From positions 1 to 6,066 of the forward strand of contig JAABTE010000161.1 in assembly GCA_011390035.1 (NCBI GenBank): 6,066 nucleotides of DNA, in the 5' to 3' direction. This document shows, piece by piece, positions 1-5,503 of the stretch. The stretch is from Desulfobacteraceae bacterium. GTDB taxonomy: Bacteria > Desulfobacterota > Desulfobacteria > Desulfobacterales > JAABSP01. Under the pieces are notes generated by a model. The model did no database searches. It was given only the letters and a program-made list of their open reading frames with translations, and was not told the origin of the DNA. The position numbers and the translations under genes are program-made. Position 1 is the stretch's first letter. Each line of letters opens with the position of its first letter.

Positions 1-437
1 CGGTGAACCCGCACCTTGACGTTTGCCACGGTGATGCCTGCCATTTCCGCGATCCGCTCATAGGACAGATCTCCGGTGATGGCCAGCGTCAGCGCGTCGC
101 GCTCCCCGTCGGAAAGGGCCACCATGGCCGCCAGCGCCGCCCGGTATTCCTCCCGGACCAGCAGATGGCGCTCCGGGCTCATGGGCGACGGGTCCGCCTC
201 CGCCTCGGCATCCCCCCCCACCACCCTGCCCAGCCGTCGGCGCCAGTCCACCGAAAGGTTCCGGGCGATGGTGTAAAGCAGGGCAGGATTGGCGCCATGA
301 TCCCGATATTTATCCAAATATCTCACAAAACTCTCCTGCAGGATATCCTGGGACGCATCTGGGTCCCCGGTGCGGCGGATCAGGTAGGAAAGCAGCTTTT
401 CCCGGTATTCGGCGTAGAACTCGGCTTCCGCGTCCAT
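1..437 (-). CDS. ECF-family RNA polymerase sigma factor (N-terminal 145 codons, 3' end outside window)
   Basis: Read on the minus strand from ATG at 437, the product starts MDAEAEFYAEYREKLLSYL and stays open to the window edge. Residues about 8-65 look like sigma region 2, with DILQESFVRYLDKY at 31-44 and ARNLSVDWRRR at 58-68. A charged linker (about 70-90) follows, then region 4 with ALSDGERDALTLAI at 107-120 and the helix-turn-helix LSYERIAEMAGI at 124-135, followed by VANVKVRVH up to the edge. This two-domain layout without region 1 or 3 is the ECF (group 4) sigma-70 pattern; such proteins direct RNA polymerase to stress or surface-response promoters and usually have an anti-sigma partner. 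The start is supported by AAGGAG at 448-443, five bases upstream. The gene diverges from the sigma-54 activator. Only the last few codons are missing by family length, so an anti-sigma gene may lie just beyond the left edge. The target regulon cannot be told. Confidence 0.9.
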   Translation of the reverse strand, partial: MDAEAEFYAEYREKLLSYLIRRTGDPDASQDILQESFVRYLDKYRDHGANPALLYTIARNLSVDWRRRLGRVVGGDAEAEADPSPMSPERHLLVREEYRAALAAMVALSDGERDALTLAITGDLSYERIAEMAGITVANVKVRVH

Positions 438-521
438 TTCATCTCCTTCAACGCTTCCGGATGGGGCGGGTTACAAGGCCCGGCCCTTTCATTTTCCCTT
501 TCCGCTTGCCTTGCCGGCGGT

Positions 522-551
522 TCTATAATAGCAATAGGCATCACGCAACAA
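522..551. promoter_or_regulatory. Candidate overlapping divergent promoters between the ECF gene and the sigma-54 activator gene
   Basis: On the plus strand TATAAT at 524-529 is a perfect -10 hexamer for the activator gene, leaving a leader of roughly 95 bases; no good -35 lies 16-18 bases upstream, so it may need an activator. On the minus strand TTGTTG (551-546) pairs with TATTAT (530-525, spacer 15) or TATAGA (527-522, spacer 18), a weak sigma-70 match pointing at the ECF gene. The two overlap, so the genes may compete for polymerase. No -24/-12 sigma-54 element is visible in 438-631. Seen: the hexamers. Inferred: their use. Confidence 0.4.
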
Positions 552-594
552 AGACAGCCGTTAAAAGATGAAGACAGTCTCTGTAAACAGTCTT
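551..594. promoter_or_regulatory. Repeated AAGACAG/ACAGTCT motifs, possible operator in the divergent region
   Basis: AAGACAG occurs at 551-557 and again at 571-577, exactly 20 bp apart. ACAGTCT occurs at 574-580 and 587-593. The segment 571-594 is also an imperfect dyad (AAGACAGT against ACAGTCTT, 7 of 8 positions) and contains the short inverted repeat ACAG-TCT-CTGT. This is the only clearly patterned stretch in the 194-base gap and lies between the candidate promoters and the activator start, a reasonable place for an operator. The binding protein is unknown; self-binding by the activator is not supported because the motif differs from the dyads at 2102-2137. Confidence 0.35.
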
Positions 595-631
595 TATATG
601 GAAAAGGCCGAGGGGAGAGCGGCGCGATCAC

Positions 632-2074
632 ATGGCGGACATTCTGATTATCGATGACGATGAGCTGGTTCGGGAACTGCTGGCGGATAAGTCCCGTCTT
701 CTCGGCCACCGGCCGGCGGCGGCCGGCAGCCTGGCCGACGGCCTGAAGATGGCCGAAGCGGTGGCGCCGGCGCTGGTCTTTCTGGATGTCCGGCTGCCGG
801 ACGGCGACGGCCTCTCGGCCATCCCCCGCCTGCGCGGGATGGCCGCGGCCCCGGAGGTGATCATCATCACCGGCATGGCCGAGCCCGAGGGGGCGGCCAT
901 GGCCATCAACAGCGGCGCCTGGGACTACCTGCAAAAGCCCTTCTCCACCCAGGAGATCTCCCTTCAGATCCGGCGGGCCCTGGATTTCCGGCGGCGCAAG
1001 GCCGCGGGCCGGACACCGGTGGCCCTCAAGCGCGACGGCATCATCGGCGCCGGCCCGGCCATGGACGAGTGCCTGGACCTGGTGGCTCAGGTGGCGGCCA
1101 CGGAGGTCCCCGTGTTCATCTTCGGGGAAACGGGCACGGGAAAGGAGCTGTTCGCCCGGGTGATCCATGAAAACAGCGGCCGGACCGGCGCCTTCGTGGT
1201 GGTGGACTGCGCGGCCCTGCCCGAGCCCCTGGTGGAAAGCATCCTCTTCGGCCACGAGCGGGGGGCGTTCACCGGCGCGGACCGGCGCCACGCCGGCCTC
1301 ATCGCCCAGGCGGACGGCGGCACCCTGTTCCTCGACGAGGTGGGCGAGCTGCCCCTGGAGATCCAGCGGAGCTTTCTTCGGGTACTCCAGGAGCGCCGAT
1401 ACCGGCCGGTGGGGGCCGTCCAGGAGCGGGCCAGCCGCTTCCGCCTGCTTTCGGCCACCAACCGGAACCTGGAGGCCATGGCCGCGGAGGGCGTCTTCCG
1501 CCAGGATCTGCTCTTCCGCCTCCGGGCCGTCACGCTTCAGCCGCCGCCCCTGCGCCACCGCCCCCACGACATAAAGGCCCTGACCCTGCACTACCTGCAC
1601 CAGGTGTGCGAGCGCCACGACGTAAAGCCCAAGGCCGCCTCCCCCGAGCTGATCGAGGCCCTGACGGCCCACCAGTGGCCGGGAAACGTCCGGGAGCTGA
1701 TCCACACCCTGGAAAAGGCGGCCCTTTCCGACCCGGACAGCCCCACCCTCTACCCCTTTCACCTTCCCAACGCCATCCGCATCCACCACATCCAGTCGGC
1801 CATGGGAAGCGGCGGTCCGGAACAGGATCCCGGCCGGGCCGCCGCCGAGGCCCGGCTGGCCTTCGACCGTTACCTGCGCGGCCGGGGCCCCCATCTGCCG
1901 CCCCTTAAGGACTTCCGGGAACAGATCATCCAGGAGGCAGAGCGCGCCTATCTGATCCGCCTGATGGCCGCCGCCCGCAATGACCTGGCCCAGGCCTGCC
2001 GCGTGAGCGGCATGAGCCGCCCCCGGATTTACGCCCTGCTGAAAAAACATGGCATCTCCACCAGGGCCGTTTAG
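632..2074 (+). CDS. Sigma-54-dependent response regulator, NtrC family (receiver / AAA+ / Fis-type HTH)
   Basis: This 480-residue protein has all three NtrC-type modules. The receiver covers about 1-120, with acidic pair D8/D9, phospho-acceptor D52 (FLDVRLPDGDG), T80 and K102 (LQKPF) all present, so it should be phosphorylated by a histidine kinase. The AAA+ domain runs from about 137 to 370: Walker A GETGTGKE at 165-172, the sigma-54-contacting loop GAFTGA at 211-216, Walker B with D235-E236, and WPGNVREL at 349-356. A Fis-type HTH lies at about 451-473 (DLAQACRVSGMSRPRIYALL). Such proteins bind enhancer sites as oligomers and use ATP hydrolysis to open sigma-54 promoters. ATG 632 is chosen because the receiver begins at once; the purine-rich AGGGGAGA (611-618) lies 13 bases upstream, rather far. 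No kinase gene is in the window. A sigma-54 promoter lies about 190 bases past its stop, so the chemoreceptor operon is the likely target. The specific signal is unknown. Confidence 0.96.
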   Translation: MADILIIDDDELVRELLADKSRLLGHRPAAAGSLADGLKMAEAVAPALVFLDVRLPDGDGLSAIPRLRGMAAAPEVIIITGMAEPEGAAMAINSGAWDYLQKPFSTQEISLQIRRALDFRRRKAAGRTPVALKRDGIIGAGPAMDECLDLVAQVAATEVPVFIFGETGTGKELFARVIHENSGRTGAFVVVDCAALPEPLVESILFGHERGAFTGADRRHAGLIAQADGGTLFLDEVGELPLEIQRSFLRVLQERRYRPVGAVQERASRFRLLSATNRNLEAMAAEGVFRQDLLFRLRAVTLQPPPLRHRPHDIKALTLHYLHQVCERHDVKPKAASPELIEALTAHQWPGNVRELIHTLEKAALSDPDSPTLYPFHLPNAIRIHHIQSAMGSGGPEQDPGRAAAEARLAFDRYLRGRGPHLPPLKDFREQIIQEAERAYLIRLMAAARNDLAQACRVSGMSRPRIYALLKKHGISTRAV

Positions 2075-2101
2075 CCGCCGGAATCCCCGGCCGCCGCCGC
2101 T

Positions 2102-2137
2102 TATCGCCGGACGATAGGCGCGTATCGCCCGGCGAGA
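2102..2137 (+). promoter_or_regulatory. Paired dyads, candidate enhancer (UAS) for the adjacent sigma-54 activator
   Basis: Two related 15-bp dyads are visible: TATCG-CCGGA-CGATA at 2102-2116 (perfect 5-bp arms) and TATCG-CCCGG-CGAGA at 2123-2137 (four of five arm positions). They start 21 bp apart, two helical turns, and their centres lie about 160 and 180 bases upstream of the predicted sigma-54 start near 2291. Known NtrC-type enhancers are tandem dyads on the same DNA face, 80-200 bases upstream. The same bases can fold into a long hairpin (2104-2116 with 2123-2135, one mismatch, 6-base loop), so an RNA role at the end of the activator transcript is the alternative. There is no U-tract after it. 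Confidence 0.55.
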
Positions 2138-2240
2138 AAAACCCCTCCCCGGCATCCCGCCCTCGGATCCCCGTCGGCGGCCCCGCCGCTTCAGCATCCT
2201 CCTATCCTCCTGAATACACATAAGAATCGGATAAGTCCCC

Positions 2241-2260
2241 TCTTTATATATAATTTTCTC
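2241..2260. promoter_or_regulatory. AT-rich tract just upstream of the -24 element
   Basis: An uninterrupted 15-base run of A and T (2243-2257) stands out in a very GC-rich setting, placed between the paired dyads and the sigma-54 promoter. Its place would suit DNA bending or an alpha-CTD contact. I do not find a good match to the IHF consensus (WATCAA-N4-TTR), so no protein is assigned. Confidence 0.3.
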
Positions 2261-2264
2261 ACCG

Positions 2265-2280
2265 TGGCACACCCCTTGCA
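2265..2280 (+). promoter_or_regulatory. Sigma-54 (-24/-12) promoter of the pseudo-receiver/chemoreceptor operon
   Basis: TGGCAC at 2265-2270, then ACCCC, then TTGCA at 2276-2280 matches the sigma-54 consensus TGGCAC-N5-TTGCW at every defined position. The invariant GG (2266-2267) and GC (2278-2279) are 12 bases apart, as required. The predicted start is about 2291, which gives a 26-base leader holding AGGAGG (2300-2305) before ATG 2317. Sigma-54 promoters are silent without an ATP-dependent activator; one is encoded immediately upstream. Confidence 0.9.
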
Positions 2281-2316
2281 TTCCCCGCTCATCAATGACA
2301 GGAGGCGAACACCACA

Positions 2317-2700
2317 ATGCGCGTTATCGTATATGCAGACAAAAGAGGGGACCCGCCGGCCCGCCGGCTGGCCCGGGCCATAGATGGCGCCGGACACTGT
2401 TCCCCGGTCTATGCCCACGGGGCGGGGGCCTTCATGGCGGCCCTGCGGCGCTGGCCCTCCGACGAGATCCTGGTGATCTTTCTGGCCATCGCCCCCGACG
2501 ACATGCTGTTTCTGGCATCCATTTCCAAATGGCTGCGGGACATGAAGCTGATCCTGATTTTCAAGGATCGCCGATGCGCGGCCCAGGCGGGGCGCCTGGG
2601 ACTGTACCCGCGCTATCAGACAAGCCTGGAAGAGGATCTGGACCTGTTGGCGCCGGTGATCGGCGGATATATCCATCTTCATGACAAATATCCGAATTAA
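2317..2700 (+). CDS. Small uncharacterised protein, possible degenerate receiver-like domain, first gene of the chemoreceptor operon
   Basis: This 127-residue protein has no signal peptide and no obvious transmembrane segment, and I do not recognise a named family. Its pattern resembles a CheY-like fold: strand MRVIVYAD (1-8), helix near 13-24, helix near 37-46, hydrophobic strand EILVIFLAI (50-58), helix near 61-74, strand KLILIF (77-82), and a C-terminal helix near 104-115. At the end of the strand corresponding to receiver beta-3 the phospho-acceptor Asp is absent (IFLAIAPDD), there is no acidic pair after beta-1, and the conserved Lys is not evident, so phosphorylation looks unlikely. The short LGLYPRY segment (94-100) is distinctive. 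Start ATG 2317 follows AGGAGG by 11 bases. The stop overlaps the ribosome binding site of the chemoreceptor gene 14 bases on, so the two are almost surely co-transcribed and co-translated. Inference: an accessory or docking protein for the chemoreceptor. The fold call rests on pattern only. Confidence 0.8.
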   Translation: MRVIVYADKRGDPPARRLARAIDGAGHCSPVYAHGAGAFMAALRRWPSDEILVIFLAIAPDDMLFLASISKWLRDMKLILIFKDRRCAAQAGRLGLYPRYQTSLEEDLDLLAPVIGGYIHLHDKYPN

Positions 2701-2714
2701 GGAGAAAAACCCCA

Positions 2715-4742
2715 ATGAATCATCTTTCGATCAAGAGAATGTCGCTTCGCTGGAAACTGATGCTCGGCGCCCTGGCGGTGGCGCTGATTCCGCTGACGCT
2801 GATGGGCGGCTACGCGGTTCACCACGCCGCCGACTCCCTGAAAACCCTGTCCGAAAACCAGGCCCTCAACCTGGCCGCCACCGTCTCCCGGCATGTGTCC
2901 ACCATCATGCGCGAGGAGGTGAAGCTGGTTAAAAGCGTGGCCGCGGGCAACACGGTGATCAACGCCGCCGGCATGGTACTCGAGCGGGGCGCGGACAACG
3001 CCGGGCTGGAGATCGCGCTGCTGGAGCGCAAGCTGATAAAAACGCTCAACGACATCGGCGAGGACTACGACTCCTTCTTCCTGGCGGACCCGGACGGGCG
3101 CATCTACGCCGACGCCAGCGGCGGCGCCTATAAGGGAACGGACATCTCGGACCGGCCCTACTTCACGGCCGCCAAGGCCGGGGGCGTGGGCTTTTCCGAG
3201 CCGGTGATCTCCCGGGTGACCCATAGCCTCGCGTTGCCGATCGCCGTGCCCATCCACACCCGGGACGACCGCTTCGGCGGCGCCCTGGTGGCAGTGCTGA
3301 AGATGGATTTTCTCATCCAGGCCATCACCGCCACCCGGATGGGCGAGACCGGCTATTCCTACGTCCTTTCCGAGGACGGCACCGCCCTGATCCATCCGAA
3401 CCCGTCCCTCATCCTGAAGGCCAATGTTCACCGCATCCCCGGAATGGAGGAGATCGCCCGTATGCTGGACACCCTCCCGAAGGGAATCGGCCACTACGTT
3501 TTCAAGGGAAGCGATAAGGTGGCCGGCTTTCACCGGGTGGACATGACGGGCTGGCGGGTGCTGGTGACCCAGGACGCCGATGAGTTCATGGCGGCGGCCA
3601 TCCGGATCCGAAACGCGCTCCTGTGGGTAATGGGCATCTTTCTGACCCTGACGGCCGCGGCCGCCCTGCTGTTTTCCCGGTCCATCCAGCGGCCCGTTGC
3701 CCGGTCCATCGCCCTTATGAGCGCGGGCTCCGCGGAGCTGGCCGCGGCCTCGGCCCAGGTGGCTGCGGGCAGCCAGTCCCTGGCCCAGGGCGCCTCGGAG
3801 CAGGCCGCCTCCGTGGAAGAGACCACAGCTTCCCTCGAAGAAATCGCCCAGATGACCCGGACCAACGCCAACCACGCGAAAATCATCGACCAGTTGATGA
3901 AAACCGAGGCGGACGCGACATTTCAGCGGATCTGGGAGCGGATGGAGCGGATGGAGGCCGTGATGGAAAAGACAGTTGCCGCCGGAAGAGAAACGGTCAG
4001 GATCGTCAAGGACATCGACGAGATCGCCTTTCAGACCAACCTGCTGTCCCTGAACGCGGCCATTGAGGCGGCCCGGAGCGGAGAGGCGGGGGCGGGATTC
4101 GCCGTGGTGGCCGAGGAGGTGCGCGGCCTTGCGCTGAGGGCCACGGAATCGGCCCGGCACACGGCCTCGCTCATCGAAAACGCCACGGCGCAGATTCACC
4201 AGGCCTCCGACATTCGGACCCAGATGGCCGAGGCCATCGACCGCAGCGGCCAGATCATGGAGCAGGTGCGGGGCCTGGTGTCGGAGATGGCCGGCGCCTC
4301 GGAACACCAGGACAGGGGCATCGAACAGATCGCCGCGGCCGTCTCCCAGATGGACCAGATCGTCCAGCGCATCGCGGCCACCGCCGAGGAGTCCGCCGGC
4401 GCATCGGAACAGATGAACGGGCAGGCGCTGGACATGCGCGAAACCGTCAGGCAACTCGACAGGCTGCTCAACGGCGGGAGCAACGGGTCCGGGTCCGTAT
4501 CCGGATCCAGATCCGTCAAGGGCGGCTCCCGAACAAGCGGCCCCGGCAGGGGAATGCTCGGAACCATCCGGGGCATCCCGGCCGGCGAGCTGACGATCCA
4601 ATACGTCCCGCCGAAAGGCAAAGCCTTCACGCCGCACGCTTCGCCGAAAGGCAAAGCCCTCACGTCGCATGCCTCGCCGAAAGGCAAAGCCCTCCCACCG
4701 TATCAAAAGCCTGCCTCTCGGGAACTCTTCACTGGCAAATAA
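2715..4742 (+). CDS. Methyl-accepting chemotaxis protein (dCache-type sensor, little or no HAMP, repeat-bearing C-terminal tail)
   Basis: A 675-residue inner-membrane chemoreceptor. TM1 is about 15-35 and TM2 about 300-320. Between them lies a roughly 260-residue periplasmic sensor with dCache-like segments (FFLADPDGRIYADA at 121-134, DRPYFTAA at 146-153, GYSYVLSEDGTALIHP at 213-228, GWRVLV at 279-284). The cytoplasmic signalling tip is canonical: IDEIAFQTNLLSLNAAIEAA at 434-453, GFAVVAEEVRGLA at 461-473. This part contacts CheA and CheW in the array. The distance from the end of TM2 to tip residue E457 is only about 137 residues, too short for a full HAMP domain plus a normal helix; only a stub (SRSIQRPVAR, 321-330) is seen. 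After the coiled coil ends near 586 there is a 90-residue low-complexity basic tail with Gly/Ser repeats and three 11-residue PKGKA repeats; it does not end in a CheR-type xWxxF motif. AAGGAG (2699-2704) supports ATG 2715. DRPYF differs from the R-x-W-Y of amino-acid-binding dCache domains, so the ligand is unknown. Confidence 0.95.
   Translation: MNHLSIKRMSLRWKLMLGALAVALIPLTLMGGYAVHHAADSLKTLSENQALNLAATVSRHVSTIMREEVKLVKSVAAGNTVINAAGMVLERGADNAGLEIALLERKLIKTLNDIGEDYDSFFLADPDGRIYADASGGAYKGTDISDRPYFTAAKAGGVGFSEPVISRVTHSLALPIAVPIHTRDDRFGGALVAVLKMDFLIQAITATRMGETGYSYVLSEDGTALIHPNPSLILKANVHRIPGMEEIARMLDTLPKGIGHYVFKGSDKVAGFHRVDMTGWRVLVTQDADEFMAAAIRIRNALLWVMGIFLTLTAAAALLFSRSIQRPVARSIALMSAGSAELAAASAQVAAGSQSLAQGASEQAASVEETTASLEEIAQMTRTNANHAKIIDQLMKTEADATFQRIWERMERMEAVMEKTVAAGRETVRIVKDIDEIAFQTNLLSLNAAIEAARSGEAGAGFAVVAEEVRGLALRATESARHTASLIENATAQIHQASDIRTQMAEAIDRSGQIMEQVRGLVSEMAGASEHQDRGIEQIAAAVSQMDQIVQRIAATAEESAGASEQMNGQALDMRETVRQLDRLLNGGSNGSGSVSGSRSVKGGSRTSGPGRGMLGTIRGIPAGELTIQYVPPKGKAFTPHASPKGKALTSHASPKGKALPPYQKPASRELFTGK
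4485..4514 (+). repeat. Tandem hexamers (5 x 6 bp, pattern NNRTCC or NNATCC) in the chemoreceptor gene
   Basis: Five successive hexamers GGGTCC, GGGTCC, GTATCC, GGATCC, AGATCC encode alternating G/V/R and Ser residues (591-600) directly after the end of the coiled coil. The copies have diverged, so the array is not freshly expanded. It probably forms a flexible linker. Confidence 0.8.
4609..4707 (+). repeat. In-frame 33-bp tandem repeat (3 copies) in the chemoreceptor tail
   Basis: Copies start at 4609, 4642 and 4675. Each opens with CGCCGAAAGGCAAAGCC; the first two align over the whole 33 bp, and the third diverges after about 20 bp. The unit is a multiple of three and encodes PKGKA(F/L)TPHAS-like 11-residue repeats (633-665), adding Lys and His near the C-terminus. 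Each unit contains GCC-GAAA-GGC, a short hairpin with a GNRA-type loop. Origin by in-frame capture and duplication of an intergenic-type repeat is an inference. Confidence 0.9.
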
Positions 4743-4744
4743 CC

Positions 4745-4809
4745 GGTAGCGCCTCAAAATGGCGCCGCAAGGTAGCGCCGCAAGGTGGCGCCGCAAAGTG
4801 GCGCCGCCC
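4745..4809 (+). repeat. 13-bp tandem repeat (5 copies) just after the chemoreceptor stop codon
   Basis: Five units of 13 bp begin at 4745, 4758, 4771, 4784 and 4797, with consensus GGTRGCGCCGCAA. Units 3 and 4 differ by one base; units 1, 2 and 5 carry two to four changes each. Four of the five contain the full palindrome GGCGCC or its variant AGCGCC. The array lies between the stop codon and the hairpin at 4838-4866, whose arms also carry GGCGCC. No ORF of note covers it. Confidence 0.88.
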
Positions 4810-4837
4810 TCGCTGGGCGGGACAGCGGCAACATCCG

Positions 4838-4868
4838 ACGGCGCCATGCTTCCGGCATGGCGCCGTTT
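4838..4868 (+). terminator. Hairpin, likely transcription terminator of the chemoreceptor operon
   Basis: ACGGCGCCATGC (4838-4849), loop TTCCG, and GCATGGCGCCGT (4855-4866) form a perfect 12-bp stem about 95 bases after the chemoreceptor stop. Only a short T-run follows (TTTGT at 4866-4870), so termination may be less than complete or depend on the strong stem. In the opposite direction no T-run follows, so it should serve the plus-strand operon rather than the convergent minus-strand gene ending at 4895. Confidence 0.7.
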
Positions 4869-4894
4869 GTCAATGGAGGCGGGCCAACAAGTCT

Positions 4895-5356
4895 TTAGCG
4901 AAGCGGAGCGCCCGGGCGCGGGTCGCTTTTCCGAAGCGCCGTCAGCAGCCCCTTTAACAGATTGAAGCAGATGTCCGTATTTTCACGCACCATATTCCGA
5001 AACCGATCGCCGGGGATGACCAGCACCCGGGTCAGCTCCAGGGTCTCCACGTTCATGGGGCGGGGCTTGCCGTCGATAAAGCTCATCTCATCGAAACAAT
5101 CCCCGGCCTCGAAGATCCGCGCCGGCTCGGCCCGGCCGGCCGCGTCCTTTCCGGCAACCTGGGCCCTCCCCTTGAAAATGACGAACAGGGAATCGCTGGC
5201 GTCCGACTCGGACATCAGCAATGTATTGATGGGATAGGTTTTTTCAGTTACAATTTCAGAAAGGGCCTGTAACTGCCGATCCTCCAGGCAGGAGAAAAGC
5301 GGCAGGGTCTTGAGAATCCCGGTCGGCTGGGCCTTTGGATTTTTTCGAACGCTCAT
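4895..5356 (-). CDS. Single-domain cyclic-nucleotide-binding protein (Crp/cNMP-type jelly roll, no HTH)
   Basis: From ATG 5356 the protein has 153 residues. ILKTLPLFSCLEDRQLQALSEI opens the cNMP domain at residue 14 (first 20 residues typical of the family N-helix), followed by the strand run SLFVIFKGRAQV (56-67) and the phosphate-binding cassette at about 85-101. In the cassette E90 and R99 of the usual FGE...R-S-A pattern are present, but Gly is D89 and Ser-Ala is P100-M101, so the ligand or affinity may be altered. A C-terminal helix follows to 143, and there is no DNA-binding domain, so it is not a Crp-like regulator by itself; it may be a partner or effector-bound adaptor. In-frame ATG 5380 and GTG 5398 also exist. 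5356 is preferred because AGAGGAG (5375-5369) lies 12 bases upstream and the promoter would start transcription near 5400, nearly on the GTG. It converges on the chemoreceptor operon and diverges from the propeller gene. Confidence 0.9.
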   Translation of the reverse strand: MSVRKNPKAQPTGILKTLPLFSCLEDRQLQALSEIVTEKTYPINTLLMSESDASDSLFVIFKGRAQVAGKDAAGRAEPARIFEAGDCFDEMSFIDGKPRPMNVETLELTRVLVIPGDRFRNMVRENTDICFNLLKGLLTALRKSDPRPGAPLR

Positions 5357-5406
5357 GGACGTTTCGGGCTCCTCTTTCATGTTTTCATGCCGGCGCACCT
5401 GATGGA

Positions 5407-5435
5407 TTTATAGGCGATTTTTGCCGAGGTGTCAA
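5407..5435 (-). promoter_or_regulatory. Near-consensus sigma-70 promoter of the cNMP-binding gene
   Basis: On the minus strand TTGACA (5435-5430), a 17-base spacer and TATAAA (5412-5407) match the housekeeping consensus at 11 of 12 positions with ideal spacing. Transcription should begin near 5400, giving a leader of about 44 bases to ATG 5356. The gene is likely expressed constitutively, unlike the sigma-54 operon it faces. Confidence 0.85.
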
Positions 5436-5503
5436 GAAAGCGTAACCAAGGGTTTCAAGGGAGAATCAAAATCGAAAACGCACTTAAAAACGGCAGGAAC
5501 CGC

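Noticed and set aside
3..647. Plus-strand open frame of 214 codons at the left edge
   Set aside because: It is antisense to the ECF sigma gene, which has recognisable regions 2 and 4 and a ribosome binding site.
649..662. TATCG-N4-CGATG at the start of the activator gene as a self-binding site
   Set aside because: The spacer is 4 instead of 5, one arm is imperfect, and the bases are fixed by the conserved IDDDE codons of the receiver domain.
2104..2135. Strong hairpin as an intrinsic terminator of the activator gene
   Set aside because: The stem is good, but no T-run follows in either direction; the bases after it are GAAAAACCCC. The paired-dyad reading explains spacing and position better, though an RNA role is not excluded.
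2175..2188. Small inverted repeat CGGCG/CGCCG in the gap before the sigma-54 promoter
   Set aside because: A 5-bp GC-only stem is expected by chance in this composition, and no T-run follows.
380..2317. Long minus-strand open frame of 645 codons opposite the sigma-54 activator
   Set aside because: It lies antisense to a gene with every NtrC-family motif; the translation is Gly/Arg/His-rich without recognisable domains, as expected for a GC-rich shadow frame.
4609..4707. 33-bp repeats as a CRISPR array
   Set aside because: The repeats are directly adjacent with no unique spacers, lie in frame inside a gene, and no cas genes are near.
2697..4847. Minus-strand open frame of 716 codons opposite the chemoreceptor gene
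   Set aside because: The opposite strand encodes a clear chemoreceptor. The antisense product has no motif and results from codon bias in GC-rich DNA.
5357..5398. Upstream GTG (5398) or ATG (5380) start for the cNMP-binding gene
   Set aside because: The sigma-70 promoter would start transcription at about 5400, leaving no leader for the GTG, and no ribosome binding site precedes either codon. AGAGGAG favours ATG 5356.
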